The position numbers and the translations under genes were made by a program. Below are positions 16,574-30,030 of a stretch of DNA of 64,000 nucleotides, piece after piece (the stretch's first letter is position 1; the number at the start of each line of letters is the position of its first letter). This DNA comes from Saprospiraceae bacterium. GTDB lineage: Bacteria > Bacteroidota > Bacteroidia > Chitinophagales > Saprospiraceae. The notes beneath the pieces are model-generated. The model saw only the letters and a list, made by a program, of their open reading frames with translations. It did not search any database and was not told where the DNA came from. The DNA lies in contig JANQPA010000008.1 of assembly GCA_028285545.1 (NCBI GenBank), positions 83,853-147,852 of the forward strand. The letters run 5' to 3'.

Positions 16574-19500
16574 ATGAAACGAAACAAATCAAAAACAATA
16601 TTTACATTTTCCATTTTGTGGGCTTTATGCTTTCCCTTCATTTCAGCCACAGCTAACAATCTGGAAAAAGTAATTAGAGGAACTGTTACCGATGCAGATG
16701 GGGAACCACTGATTGGGGTGAATATTGTGGCCGAAAACACAACGATTGGAACAGTATCAGATGTGGATGGCACCTATCAGCTTTCCGTACCTGATGAAAC
16801 ACAAAACCTCGTTTTTTCTTATACAGGCTATGTCCCACAAACTGTATCTATTAATGGCCGATCCACTATAGATATTAATATGCAAACGGACGTTACACTT
16901 CTTGATGAAGTGGTTGTAGTAGGTTATGGCAGACAAAAAAAGAGTGACATCACCGGCGCAGTTTCTGCAGTCAACGTTGAGGATTTGCAAAAGCTTCCAA
17001 CAGGAAATTTTGCAACCGCCTTGCAGGGCCAAACAGCAGGGGTAAATGTAACAGCTGCTACCGGTGCACCAGGGAGTAATCCCATCATTAGGATTCGAGG
17101 TCTTGGCACCATTGGAAATAATAATCCACTCTATGTAATTGATGGAATTCCGGGCGACCTTTCCTATATCGACCCTGCCGACATAGAAAGCGTAAACATT
17201 TTAAGAGATGCTTCAGCAGCTACCATCTATGGTGCCAGAGCTTCTAATGGAGTAGTAATCGTAACCACCAAAAGAGGAAAAAGCGGGGCTCCCCGTGTAG
17301 CCTTAAATTCCTATATTTCCACCCAGAGTCTAACCAATAATATTGATGTTGCCAACAAGGTGCAATACAATCAAATTATGAGGGAAGCTCGTGCCAATGG
17401 AGGCGAAGATCCGCTGGAGTACACCCTAAATGACAGCCAATTTGCAGATAGCGACTGGGCAGGAGCCTATATTGATGATGCAGTAGAACAAAAATATGAC
17501 CTGGGAATCTCAGGTGGAACGGAGGAAATGAATTACCATTTTTCCGGCGGATATTTCAATAACTCAGGGACGGTCATCAATACTGATTTTGAAAGATATA
17601 ATGCCCGATTAAATTTAGATTTTCAACTCTTAAATAAGCGCCTGAAAGTTTCTCCCGGCATCGGCTATACTCGTCAAAACTCAAACAATATTTTTGAACC
17701 AACAGGTGGTGGCAATGCCAGTTTTTCACCTTTCCTATATGCCTTTACCAGTTTACCGCACAAGGAAATATTTGGCCCTAACTCCCCAAATGGCTTCGCA
17801 GAACCTGCTCCTGAGCTTGGATCCGGAAATCCCGTCGGAGAGAGGGCGCTGGAAAGAGATCAAAATCAGGATGACTACCTGCAGTTCAATATAGCAGCAG
17901 AGGTAAAAATTCTTGAAGGTTTAACCTATCAATTACAATTTGGTCAAAATACCGAAAACACCTATAATTTATTCCACTTACCTGCATATAGTTTTGGTCC
18001 ACAGGCAACGGTTGAAGATCCATTTATTTCTGAATCTCGGGCCCGTCTGAATGAATGGACGCTAAATAATATTCTAAATTATGAGGCTACATTTGGCAGT
18101 CACAAGCTTGGAATAATGGGTGGGATCTCAAGAGAAAAAAGTGAATTTAGATCAGTAGGAGGAACCAACCGAAAACTACCTTCCAGCGCCTTGGAGGCAT
18201 TAAGTGCCGGAATTGGAGATGAAGCATCTTTTGGTTTCAACTCAACCAGTACCCTACAATCCTATTTTGGACGCCTGAACTACAATTTCGACAACCGCTA
18301 TTTTCTTCAAGCCTCCCTTAGACGTGATGGTTCCTCTCGTTTTGCCCAGGAAAACAAATACGGGACTTTCTATTCTGTTTCTTTAGGATGGGCTCTTCAT
18401 AATGAAAGTTTCTTCAATTCAGACTTTATCAGTGTATTGAAGCCCCGATTCAGCTATGGAACCCTGGGAAATCAAAATATTGGTGACCACCTATTTCTGG
18501 CTAGAATTGCTTCTGGGGGTGCTCAACTCAATTATCCTTTTGGAGGAGAAATGCGTCAGGAAATCGTAGTAGGGGCCATTAATACCTCTTTGCCTACTCC
18601 CGATATCAAATGGGAGGAAACAACTTCCACAAATATTGGGATTGATTTAGGATTTATGGAAGATCGTTGGGCGATATCCTTTGACTATTTTTCTACCACC
18701 ACCGAGGATATGCTGGTTAGCGTTCCTGTACCTGCTACTTCTGGAATCACCTCTTTCCCTTTAACGAATGGTGGAAAAATGGAAAATAGTGGATGGGAAT
18801 TCTCTACTACTTATAGAAAAAGAGAAGGAGATTTTCATTTTGACATAAGTGCCAACTTGAGTCATTCCAATAATAAGGTTACCCAATTGGGCTTTGCAGA
18901 TGAAGCCTTTACAGAAGGTTATGTTGAATTTTTCAATTTCCCGACCACACGTACGGAAGTAGGGGGCGAAATTGGAAGGTTCTATTTATTCCAAACAGAT
19001 GGGATATTCCAAAATCAGGCAGAAATAGATGCACATGGTGTTCAACCTAACGCCGCCCCCGGTGACCTTAAATTCGTTGACGCCAATGGAGATGGAGCAC
19101 TAGATGATGATGATAAAGTATTTTTTGACAGTGGCCTCCCTAATTTGGAATTCGGCCTCAATATGAATGCATATTACAAAAATTTTGACCTCAGCATTTT
19201 CCTTCAGGGTACCCAGGGAAATAATATGTACAATGGAATGAGAATGTGGCTCTATAGAACAGACCGTATCGAAAACGTTTCTGCTGACCTGGTTAATGCC
19301 TGGTCTCCCAATAATCCAAGCAGTGCAATTCCTAGAAATGTGTCAACAGATCCCAATAGTAACATTCGTCCTTCTGATTATTTCCTTGAAGATGGTTCTT
19401 ATCTAAGGTTGCGAAACATCCAAATTGGCTATTCTTTTCCTCTGTCCCTATTGAATAAAGTATCGATTAACAAGGCCCGAATTTATCTGAGTGCTTATAA

Positions 19501-19633
19501 TCTGCTAACCTTTACAGATTACACTGGCTTTGATCCCGGAATATCCAATAGTGGATTATTTACCAGAGGAGTAGATCGAGGATTTTATCCTTTAACCAAA
19601 TCCTTTGTGCTTGGATTAAACCTTGGATTCTAA
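16574..19633 (+). CDS. SusC/RagA-type TonB-dependent outer-membrane transporter
   Basis: The product is 1019 residues from the ATG at 16574, which gives a proper signal peptide (MKRNKSKTIFTFSILWALCF...ATA). An in-frame ATG at 16460 would add 38 residues that spoil it. Domains in order: a carboxypeptidase-regulatory-like N-terminal domain (about 32-112, IRGTVTDADGEPLIGVNI), the SusC signature DEVVVVGYGRQKKSDITGAVS, the plug (GNNNPLYVIDGIPG, ATIYGARASNGVVIVTTKRG), and a 22-strand barrel ending SFVLGLNLGF. It forms the barrel of a SusCD complex that imports oligosaccharides or peptides with TonB energy. The SusD partner follows 59 bp downstream. Confidence 0.96.
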   Translation: MKRNKSKTIFTFSILWALCFPFISATANNLEKVIRGTVTDADGEPLIGVNIVAENTTIGTVSDVDGTYQLSVPDETQNLVFSYTGYVPQTVSINGRSTIDINMQTDVTLLDEVVVVGYGRQKKSDITGAVSAVNVEDLQKLPTGNFATALQGQTAGVNVTAATGAPGSNPIIRIRGLGTIGNNNPLYVIDGIPGDLSYIDPADIESVNILRDASAATIYGARASNGVVIVTTKRGKSGAPRVALNSYISTQSLTNNIDVANKVQYNQIMREARANGGEDPLEYTLNDSQFADSDWAGAYIDDAVEQKYDLGISGGTEEMNYHFSGGYFNNSGTVINTDFERYNARLNLDFQLLNKRLKVSPGIGYTRQNSNNIFEPTGGGNASFSPFLYAFTSLPHKEIFGPNSPNGFAEPAPELGSGNPVGERALERDQNQDDYLQFNIAAEVKILEGLTYQLQFGQNTENTYNLFHLPAYSFGPQATVEDPFISESRARLNEWTLNNILNYEATFGSHKLGIMGGISREKSEFRSVGGTNRKLPSSALEALSAGIGDEASFGFNSTSTLQSYFGRLNYNFDNRYFLQASLRRDGSSRFAQENKYGTFYSVSLGWALHNESFFNSDFISVLKPRFSYGTLGNQNIGDHLFLARIASGGAQLNYPFGGEMRQEIVVGAINTSLPTPDIKWEETTSTNIGIDLGFMEDRWAISFDYFSTTTEDMLVSVPVPATSGITSFPLTNGGKMENSGWEFSTTYRKREGDFHFDISANLSHSNNKVTQLGFADEAFTEGYVEFFNFPTTRTEVGGEIGRFYLFQTDGIFQNQAEIDAHGVQPNAAPGDLKFVDANGDGALDDDDKVFFDSGLPNLEFGLNMNAYYKNFDLSIFLQGTQGNNMYNGMRMWLYRTDRIENVSADLVNAWSPNNPSSAIPRNVSTDPNSNIRPSDYFLEDGSYLRLRNIQIGYSFPLSLLNKVSINKARIYLSAYNLLTFTDYTGFDPGISNSGLFTRGVDRGFYPLTKSFVLGLNLGF

Positions 19634-19692
19634 GAAGGAATAAAAAAGCCTTTCCGGGCTAAAATTATTTCAGGAAAATAAAAAAATGATCA

Positions 19693-21216
19693 ATGAAAAA
19701 AATAAAATATGTCCTAATCCTATTCTCAGTTTTTTGTTTCATGACCGCTTGCAATGACGATTTTATTGAGGTGGAGAATAAGGAGGTACTAACTGAAGAA
19801 AGTTTTTGGCAAACAGAAGAGCATGCCCTCCAAGCCCTGACTGCTGCTTACGCTGCTTTGCATAGTGCCAGCGGTAGTAAATGGGCCTTTTTTGAGGAAA
19901 TGTACATTGCTATGAGTTATCGGGGAGATGACATCATTAACAACAGCAGTGAAATTTATGGACGTTCTCTATCAAATTTCACCAATACCACAGAAGAAAG
20001 TAGTCCATATAATGTATGGCTGGCCAGCTATTCAGGCATAGGCAGAGCCAATCAAATAATTGCAAGAGTACCTGCTATGGATGCAGTAGACCAAGATCAA
20101 AAAAATGTCATTGTTGCAGAAGCAAAATTCTTGAGGGGGCTTTATTATTTTTGGCTGGTCACCGGCTTTGAAAATGTACCTCTGGTAACTACTTTTGAAA
20201 CCAATCCTGACAATTTATTCCCAAGCCAGTCCTCCTCCGCCCAGGTTTGGACACAAATTGAAAATGACTTGCAGCAAGCCGAGGGAGCACTACCTGATGC
20301 TCATGGTGCTCAGTGGACGGGCCGTGCTACCAAAGGGGCTGCTAAAGCGCTATTGGGGAAAGTCTATCTTTTTCAAGAAAAATGGGGAGATGCCGAAACC
20401 AAATTAGGCGAAGTAGTGGGAAGTAATAATTATGCTTTATTGGATAATTATGCTGACAATTTTAACGGGAATGGTGAAAATGGATCGGAAAGTCTATTCG
20501 AAATCCAGTTTTCTGGTGACCGATCGAATGGTAACGATGAGCGGCATCCATTTAACTTCGAAGTTTCACCCTATACTTTTGGAGGTTGGGAATTATTCTA
20601 TCCTTCAGAATGGCTGGTGGAAGAAATGAAAAAAGATGTGGACGAAAATGGAAATATTAGCGAGCGAGTATATGAAAGTATCTTTTTTGAAGATCCCCAG
20701 GCCAATATGTACAGCCTTGATGACGGAACCGAAATTCAATATAGCCAAGTTGCCTCAGACCTTAACCAACCAAATTATTTTAAAAAGTATTCTTTTAATG
20801 CCGATGAGAATTTCTATTCCGGAACCAATATTGCCCTCATCCGCTATGCTGATGTTTTGTTAATGTATGCCGAAGCTTTAAACGAAAATGGAAAAACAGA
20901 CGATGCCATAACTGAAGTCAATAAGGTGCGGGAGCGCGGAAGGGCTGCTCCTTTAAGCGGCCTAAACCAAGAGGAATTGCGCCAACAAATCCGGCACCAT
21001 GAACGTCCGGTTGAATTGGCTATGGAATTTGGCATTCGCTGGTTTGATTTATACCGTTGGCAAAAAGGTAGTGTAAGCCCTGAATCCATCAAAAACACTT
21101 TAATGGAGCATGGACTACCCTTCGCTGAAAACTTCCAGGATAAACACCTGATATTTCCAATTCCACTTCAGGAAATCAACATTAATCCAAACCTCCAACA
21201 AAATCCAGGTTGGTAA
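19693..21216 (+). CDS. SusD/RagB-type nutrient-binding lipoprotein
   Basis: The 507-residue surface lipoprotein has a lipobox cysteine C20 (SVFCFMTACNDDF). The negatively charged residues after it fit surface export in Bacteroidota. The SusD fold is seen in the N-terminal TPR-like helices (SFWQTEEHALQALTAAYAAL; VWLASYSGIGRANQIIARV; EAKFLRGLYYFWLV). The conserved C-terminal part contains IALIRYADVLLMYAEALNENG, INKVRERGRA, IRHHERPVELAMEFGIRWFDLYRW and the end FPIPLQEININPNLQQNPGW. It caps the SusC barrel and captures substrate. The substrate cannot be read from the sequence. Confidence 0.96.
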   Translation: MKKIKYVLILFSVFCFMTACNDDFIEVENKEVLTEESFWQTEEHALQALTAAYAALHSASGSKWAFFEEMYIAMSYRGDDIINNSSEIYGRSLSNFTNTTEESSPYNVWLASYSGIGRANQIIARVPAMDAVDQDQKNVIVAEAKFLRGLYYFWLVTGFENVPLVTTFETNPDNLFPSQSSSAQVWTQIENDLQQAEGALPDAHGAQWTGRATKGAAKALLGKVYLFQEKWGDAETKLGEVVGSNNYALLDNYADNFNGNGENGSESLFEIQFSGDRSNGNDERHPFNFEVSPYTFGGWELFYPSEWLVEEMKKDVDENGNISERVYESIFFEDPQANMYSLDDGTEIQYSQVASDLNQPNYFKKYSFNADENFYSGTNIALIRYADVLLMYAEALNENGKTDDAITEVNKVRERGRAAPLSGLNQEELRQQIRHHERPVELAMEFGIRWFDLYRWQKGSVSPESIKNTLMEHGLPFAENFQDKHLIFPIPLQEININPNLQQNPGW

Positions 21217-21314
21217 CAGGCCTGGTTTTAGTGAGCCTTTAAGTTTCATAAATTATTATCAGGCGCCTATTTGGCAATATTGCCTCTGGGCGCCTTTTCA
21301 ATTTTTATATTGCT

Positions 21315-24300
21315 ATGTTGAAACGCTTATTAGTAATAACCTTTTCCTATCTGGCTTTTGGCTTGTTGATGACCTTACACTCCTGTCAGGAAAATAAAAA
21401 TATTGATTCTCAACAAGCAAGACTCCATGATCAACAGTCCTTATTTACTAAGTTACCCTCTTCTAGTACCCAGGTTATTTTCCAAAATAACATACCCGAA
21501 AGTGGTACAATGAATAGCATGATCTATGAGTATTATTATAATGGTGGAGGGGTAGCTATTGGAGATATAGATAATGATGGATGGGAAGATATTTATCTGG
21601 TCTCCAACCTGGGAGATAATAAATTATATGCTAATAAAGGAGGTTTTAACTTTGAAGACATTACTCAAAAAGCGGGAGTGGCAGGCTCTTTCGGCTGGTC
21701 TACAGGAGTTTGCATGACCGATGTAAATGCCGATGGCTGGCTGGATATTTATGTCTGCAAATCAGGTAAGGGAAAAGCTCAAGATCGGAAAAACGAGTTA
21801 TTCATCAATAAGCAAAATGGCACTTTTAAAGAGGCAGCCGCCGAATATGGTTTAGATTTCGCTGGCTATAGTACCCAGGCCGCATTTTTTGATTATGATG
21901 TGGATGAGGATCTGGATATGTTTTTATTAAATCACAATACCAGCCCTATCAACACCAATACTCCGGAGCAATATAAAAATCAGCATGCGCCCTTGGTTGG
22001 AGATAAGTTATTTCAAAATGATGGAGGCAGGTTCAAAGATGTTAGTCAGGAGGCTGGTCTGATCAATAATCCTATGGGCTTTGGCCTGGGAGTTTCGATT
22101 GGTGATCTAGACCTGGATGGCTGGCCAGATATTTATATAGGTAACGATTACATCGAACAGGACTACCTCTACATGAACAATGGAGATGGGACCTTTACTG
22201 AAAAATTAAAATCCTCCATTAAACATACTTCTAATTTTTCAATGGGAACGGACATCTCAGATTTTAATAATGATGGCTGGCCGGATATCATTTCCCTTGA
22301 TATGGTGGCGGAAGACAACTACAGTATAAAAACCAGTATGAGTGGTATGAATCCAAAAGCATTCTATCATGCTGTAGATAATGGTTTTCATTATCAATAC
22401 ATGTTTAATGCCCTTCAATTGAATAATGGACAAAACAGTTTTAGTGAAATTGCCCAATTGGCAGGGGTTTCTAGCACTGACTGGAGCTGGGCTCCTCTTT
22501 TCGCAGATTTCGATAATGATGGCTGGAAAGATTTGTTCATAACCAATGGTCTGAAAAGAGATTTTAGAAACAATGATTTTAGAAAGAAGAAACTGGAAAG
22601 ACTGAAAAAAACACAGGAAACAAAAGAAGACCTAAAAGCTGTTATGGAGGATTTGGTTTTAGAAACCCCGCAGCGCAAAACCCAAAACTATTTTTTTCAA
22701 AATAATCACAATCTCACTTTTTCAAAAAAATCAACGGAATGGGGAATTACTAGCTCTTCTCTTTCAAATGGAGCTGCTTATGCCGACCTTGACAATGATG
22801 GAGATTTAGATTTGGTGGTAAATAATATTGATGAAGAAGCTGGTATTTTCCGAAATAATTCTAAGCAAAATTTTCTTCAAATCAAATTCAAAGGTCCTAA
22901 GCTGAACCCATTTGCAATAGGTGTCAAAATAATTGCCAAATACGACACTATAAATCAAATGCTTGAAAATTTCCCAACCAGGGGTTATCAATCTTCGGTT
23001 AGTCAAAAATTAAATTTTGGTTTGGGACAATCGGATAAAATAGAAGAATTAGAAGTTTTCTGGCCCGATGGTAAATATCAAAAACTAGAGGAAATATCTT
23101 CAAATCAACTTATTACATTAAAATATTCTGAGGCGATGAATGTCTCTTCTAGCTCGGCAAATAAACACAAAAAAGTTTTCTTCAAAGAAATTACAAAAGT
23201 TGCAGCTATTGACCACCAACACATCGAAAATCAGTACGATGATTTTCAAAAAGAAAGTCTGTTGCCCCATAAAATGTCCCAATTTGGCCCGGCCCTGGCT
23301 GTAGCCGATGTTAATGGTGACGATCTGGAAGATTTTTACATTGGCGGGGCAAAAGGATATCCTGGTGAATTGTATTTTCAACAAGAAGATGGAACATTTA
23401 TTGCTTCAAAATTTCCCTTGTGGGAAAAAGAAAAAGCATATGAGGATGTGGATGCCATCTTCTTTGATGCTGACAATGACGGAGATCAGGATCTTTATGT
23501 AGTCAGTGGAGGTAATGAAGTGGAGGAAGGAAACCCCTTATTACAGGATCGACTGTATTTGAATGATGGCAAGAAACAATTTCTGAAAAATAATAAACTC
23601 TTGCCTCTTTTACCGGTAAGTGGTAGCTGTGTAAGACCCTGTGATTTTGACAATGATGGTGATCTTGATCTGTTCATTGGAGGCAGACAAACACCAGGAA
23701 AGTATCCCCATCCTACCAATAGCTATCTGTTACAAAATGATGGGGGGTTGTTTGAAAACATTTCAGAAGAAGCAGCTCCTGATTTAAAAAAAGCAGGGAT
23801 GGTAACAGATGCCATCTGGACAGATTTTAACCAGGATAAACAAATGGATCTTTTAGTAGTGGGAGAATGGATGGAAATCACTTTTTTCAAAAACGAAAGA
23901 GGCAAACTACTCAAGTTCAGTCCGGAAATAGATAATCAATTAAGCCCATTAAATGGCTGGTGGTCTAGTCTGGCTTCTTTGGATTTTGACCAGGACGGAG
24001 ATGAAGACTATATAATTGGCAATTTAGGCTTAAATTATAAATACAAAGCTTCAAAAGATCAACCCTTCGAGGTTTATTGTAATGATTTCGATGAAAATGG
24101 GAGCTTAGACATCGTTTTGGGTTATTACAACCAAAATGAATTGTTTCCTTTACGAGGACGGGAATGTTCCTCCAATCAAATGCCTTTCATAAAAGAAAAA
24201 TTCCCCACTTATCATGCATTTGGCTCCGCTAATTTAGCAGAAGTTTATGGGAAGGAAAAACTGGCAAATTCCCTACATCTTAGCAGCAATATTTTTGCAA

Positions 24301-24689
24301 CTATCTTATTGGAAAATTTAGGAAACGATCAATTTAAAACACAAAAACTTCCAAATCAAGCGCAATTCTCCTCGGTTAATGCCATTCAAATAATAGATGT
24401 TAATTTTGATGGTTTTCTGGATGTAATTATTGCAGGTAATTGCTATCAATCAGAAGTTGAAACGAGCAGAAATGATGCCAGTGTCGGTTTGTTATTATTA
24501 AACAAAGGTGATGGATCATTCTCCCCAGTAGAACCATTTAATAGCAGTTTATATCTGAATAAAGATGTAAAAAAGCTAAAATTAATTAAGTTAGGTGTTG
24601 GAGAAGCCAGTAGGTCCGCACTTTTAGTCGGAAACAATAATGACTACCTTCAATTGGTACAAATTAGAGGTCGAACTGCTCTTCAATAA
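21315..24689 (+). CDS. FG-GAP/VCBS repeat lipoprotein with ASPIC-UnbV domain
   Basis: The 1124-residue lipoprotein has its lipobox at C24 (LMTLHSCQEN). FG-GAP/VCBS-type repeats with calcium-binding D-x-D/N-x-D-G loops (IGDIDNDGWEDIYLVSN, DVNADGWLDIYVCKSG, DLDLDGWPDIYIGND, DFNNDGWPDIISLDM, DLDNDGDLDLVVNN) suggest two seven-bladed propellers. An ASPIC/UnbV domain (about 518-592, including LNFGLGQSDKIEELEVFWPDGK) sits between them. A second repeat block runs to the end. CRTAC1-like proteins of this layout often accompany SusC/SusD genes in Bacteroidota and are presumed surface glycan- or protein-binding factors. It lies 98 bp after the SusD gene, probably in the same operon. Confidence 0.9.
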   Translation: MLKRLLVITFSYLAFGLLMTLHSCQENKNIDSQQARLHDQQSLFTKLPSSSTQVIFQNNIPESGTMNSMIYEYYYNGGGVAIGDIDNDGWEDIYLVSNLGDNKLYANKGGFNFEDITQKAGVAGSFGWSTGVCMTDVNADGWLDIYVCKSGKGKAQDRKNELFINKQNGTFKEAAAEYGLDFAGYSTQAAFFDYDVDEDLDMFLLNHNTSPINTNTPEQYKNQHAPLVGDKLFQNDGGRFKDVSQEAGLINNPMGFGLGVSIGDLDLDGWPDIYIGNDYIEQDYLYMNNGDGTFTEKLKSSIKHTSNFSMGTDISDFNNDGWPDIISLDMVAEDNYSIKTSMSGMNPKAFYHAVDNGFHYQYMFNALQLNNGQNSFSEIAQLAGVSSTDWSWAPLFADFDNDGWKDLFITNGLKRDFRNNDFRKKKLERLKKTQETKEDLKAVMEDLVLETPQRKTQNYFFQNNHNLTFSKKSTEWGITSSSLSNGAAYADLDNDGDLDLVVNNIDEEAGIFRNNSKQNFLQIKFKGPKLNPFAIGVKIIAKYDTINQMLENFPTRGYQSSVSQKLNFGLGQSDKIEELEVFWPDGKYQKLEEISSNQLITLKYSEAMNVSSSSANKHKKVFFKEITKVAAIDHQHIENQYDDFQKESLLPHKMSQFGPALAVADVNGDDLEDFYIGGAKGYPGELYFQQEDGTFIASKFPLWEKEKAYEDVDAIFFDADNDGDQDLYVVSGGNEVEEGNPLLQDRLYLNDGKKQFLKNNKLLPLLPVSGSCVRPCDFDNDGDLDLFIGGRQTPGKYPHPTNSYLLQNDGGLFENISEEAAPDLKKAGMVTDAIWTDFNQDKQMDLLVVGEWMEITFFKNERGKLLKFSPEIDNQLSPLNGWWSSLASLDFDQDGDEDYIIGNLGLNYKYKASKDQPFEVYCNDFDENGSLDIVLGYYNQNELFPLRGRECSSNQMPFIKEKFPTYHAFGSANLAEVYGKEKLANSLHLSSNIFATILLENLGNDQFKTQKLPNQAQFSSVNAIQIIDVNFDGFLDVIIAGNCYQSEVETSRNDASVGLLLLNKGDGSFSPVEPFNSSLYLNKDVKKLKLIKLGVGEASRSALLVGNNNDYLQLVQIRGRTALQ

Positions 24690-24730
24690 GAGAAAAACGT
24701 TAAAAAAAAACTAAGATTCAAACGACAATA

Positions 24731-26815
24731 ATGCAATATACGCCTCACTTCAGAATGATATCTAATTCAAAATATTTAAGTTACCTTTTGGTTTTTTGTC
24801 TTCAGCTCACTCTTTTTGCCTGTCAAAATTCAAATAAAAAAGAACAAGAGGAAGCTAGAGATTTCCTTCAATCTTCCTTCCCAGATGTTTTAAATCTAAG
24901 TGGAATACCTGAAAATGCCTCTGATCGATCAGTATTCATGTTTTCAGATAAGGGAGCCTGGTTTGGGTATTCCCTTCCCGATTCAAATAATCTGGATCTG
25001 GCAGGAAGCTTTATAGGTCCTTTTCTGATGACTCAGGATAATGGAATTTGGATTAGTCCAGTTCTTTCCAGATTAAATTTAACGGATGCTTCCACAAATG
25101 AACCAATCCCCCTTTCAAGTGCAACAATAAAAAGAATCCATTCATATCCTGGTAAATTGGTACAAGAATTTGAATTATCTTCTCCAGCTTTAAAGATCAA
25201 AACTGAACTCATTTTTGTCAGTGCCCGTACTGCCATTACCAGACTGCAAATTCAGAACCTGGACCAGAATAGCGAACTTTCCCTATCAGCAAGCTGGGAG
25301 GGTAATAGTTTTTTGGAAGGAGTTTCCTTTTCGCAAAATGAAAAAGGAATTCGGATTCACTTTTCCAAGAATGAAAATATAGGGATGATCACTTTGGGAG
25401 GAGACAGGACCATCAACATTAACTCCGAAAACACAAGCTATCAATTAACTTCTTCCAAACAACAAATAAAAGCGGAACCCCTAGAAATGACTTTAGCGCA
25501 TACTTTTTGTTTTTCACCAGAAGAATGGGGAAAGGAAACGCAGATATTAGACAAAATCTTTCAAGCACCATCGGAAGCTTTTGCCCAAAATGAAAGTCAC
25601 TGGAAAGATATTCTGAACAAGGTTCTCTTAAACTTAAATGAGAGATATTCAGAAGAAGATTTCCAGCGTATTGCTGTAAAATGTATTCAGACGCTTACAA
25701 ATAACTGGAGAAGCTCTGCTGGCGCTTTATTGCATGACGGGCTATTCCCCAGTTATAACTACAGAGGGTTTAATGGTTTTTGGTCATGGGACAGCTGGAA
25801 ACATGCCGTTACCCTAGCTTATTTTGATCCACAGCTTGCAGAGAATCAGATAAGAGCGATGTATGATTTCCAGGATGAGATGGGTATGATCGCTGACTGT
25901 GTTTATAGGGATACCTCCATTGAAGCACACAATTGGAGAAACACCAAGCCCCCGCTATCGGGTTGGGCCATTTGGGAAGTATTTCAAAAATCCGGGAATC
26001 AAGATTTCCTTTCAGAACTGTTACCTAAGCTCGAAAAATATCACCAATGGTGGTACCAGTACAGGGACCAAAATCAGAATGGCCTCTGTGAATATGGTTC
26101 AACCGATGGAAGCCTGATCGCTGCCAAATGGGAAAGCGGAATGGATAATGCAGTTCGGTTTGATGACACTAGAATTGTGGAGAAAAAATCATATGGCGGT
26201 TCCTTGAATATTGAGAGCGCTGACTTAAATGCCTATCTCTGTGCAGAAAAACAATATCTAGCTAAAATATTCCAGCAACTGGGTGATACTCAAAAAGCCG
26301 ATCAATATCTTTCACAAGCAAAAGAGCTTCAAAAACAAATTCAGACCATTTTCTATAATGAAGAAAAAGGCTGGTTCTTTGATGCCTACCTGGATACACA
26401 TGAACATCTGGAAGTATACGGTCCTGAAGGTTGGACTCCATTATGGACACAGTTGGCTACTACCGAACAGGCAGAAGCCGTTCGAAAAACCATGCTTAAC
26501 CCTGATAAGTTTGCCACCTATATCCCCTTTCCCACTCTAGCAGCTGATCACCCTAAATTTAAGCCCAACAATGGTTATTGGAGAGGGCCCATTTGGATGG
26601 ATCAGGTTTATTTTGGGATCACTGCTCTAAAAAATTATGGCTATAAAGAAGATGCAGCAACTTTGTCCCTTCAAGTTTTTGATCGTTTGGAAGGATTAAA
26701 AAATGATGATGGCCCCATCAGAGAAAATTACCATCCGCTTACGGGCAAAGGTTTGGAGGCTAATCACTTTAGCTGGTCAGCAGCACATTTACTTCTTTTA
26801 TTACTTGAAGAGTAA
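24731..26815 (+). CDS. GH63/MGH1-like (alpha/alpha)6 glycoside hydrolase lipoprotein
   Basis: The product is 694 residues from the first ATG; an ATG at 24755 gives a tidier signal peptide and may be the true start. The lipobox is LTLFACQ (C31 from 24731). An N-terminal beta-sandwich (about 50-290) precedes an (alpha/alpha)6 barrel. FNGFWSWDSWKHA holds D354, the likely general acid, and GKGLEANHFSWSAAHL holds E676, the likely base. YWRGPIWMDQVYFGI is also conserved. This layout fits the GH63/YgjK and mannosylglycerate-hydrolase-like (MGH1) group, which are inverting alpha-glycosidases. It sits 41 bp after the FG-GAP gene and 12 bp before the GH2 gene. The exact substrate is open. Confidence 0.87.
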   Translation: MQYTPHFRMISNSKYLSYLLVFCLQLTLFACQNSNKKEQEEARDFLQSSFPDVLNLSGIPENASDRSVFMFSDKGAWFGYSLPDSNNLDLAGSFIGPFLMTQDNGIWISPVLSRLNLTDASTNEPIPLSSATIKRIHSYPGKLVQEFELSSPALKIKTELIFVSARTAITRLQIQNLDQNSELSLSASWEGNSFLEGVSFSQNEKGIRIHFSKNENIGMITLGGDRTININSENTSYQLTSSKQQIKAEPLEMTLAHTFCFSPEEWGKETQILDKIFQAPSEAFAQNESHWKDILNKVLLNLNERYSEEDFQRIAVKCIQTLTNNWRSSAGALLHDGLFPSYNYRGFNGFWSWDSWKHAVTLAYFDPQLAENQIRAMYDFQDEMGMIADCVYRDTSIEAHNWRNTKPPLSGWAIWEVFQKSGNQDFLSELLPKLEKYHQWWYQYRDQNQNGLCEYGSTDGSLIAAKWESGMDNAVRFDDTRIVEKKSYGGSLNIESADLNAYLCAEKQYLAKIFQQLGDTQKADQYLSQAKELQKQIQTIFYNEEKGWFFDAYLDTHEHLEVYGPEGWTPLWTQLATTEQAEAVRKTMLNPDKFATYIPFPTLAADHPKFKPNNGYWRGPIWMDQVYFGITALKNYGYKEDAATLSLQVFDRLEGLKNDDGPIRENYHPLTGKGLEANHFSWSAAHLLLLLLEE

Positions 26816-29988
<3,173 letters not shown>

Positions 29989-29989
<1 letters not shown>

Positions 29990-30030
29990 AACAAGCAGGA
30001 GATTTTTTAAAAAAAATCTCCTGCTTGTTT
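29989..30030. terminator. Bidirectional terminator between GH2 and oxidoreductase genes
   Basis: A perfect 20-bp stem: AAACAAGCAGGAGATTTTTT (29989-30008) pairs with its reverse complement at 30011-30030. It overlaps the stop codons of both convergent genes. It marks the end of the SusCD locus. Confidence 0.92.
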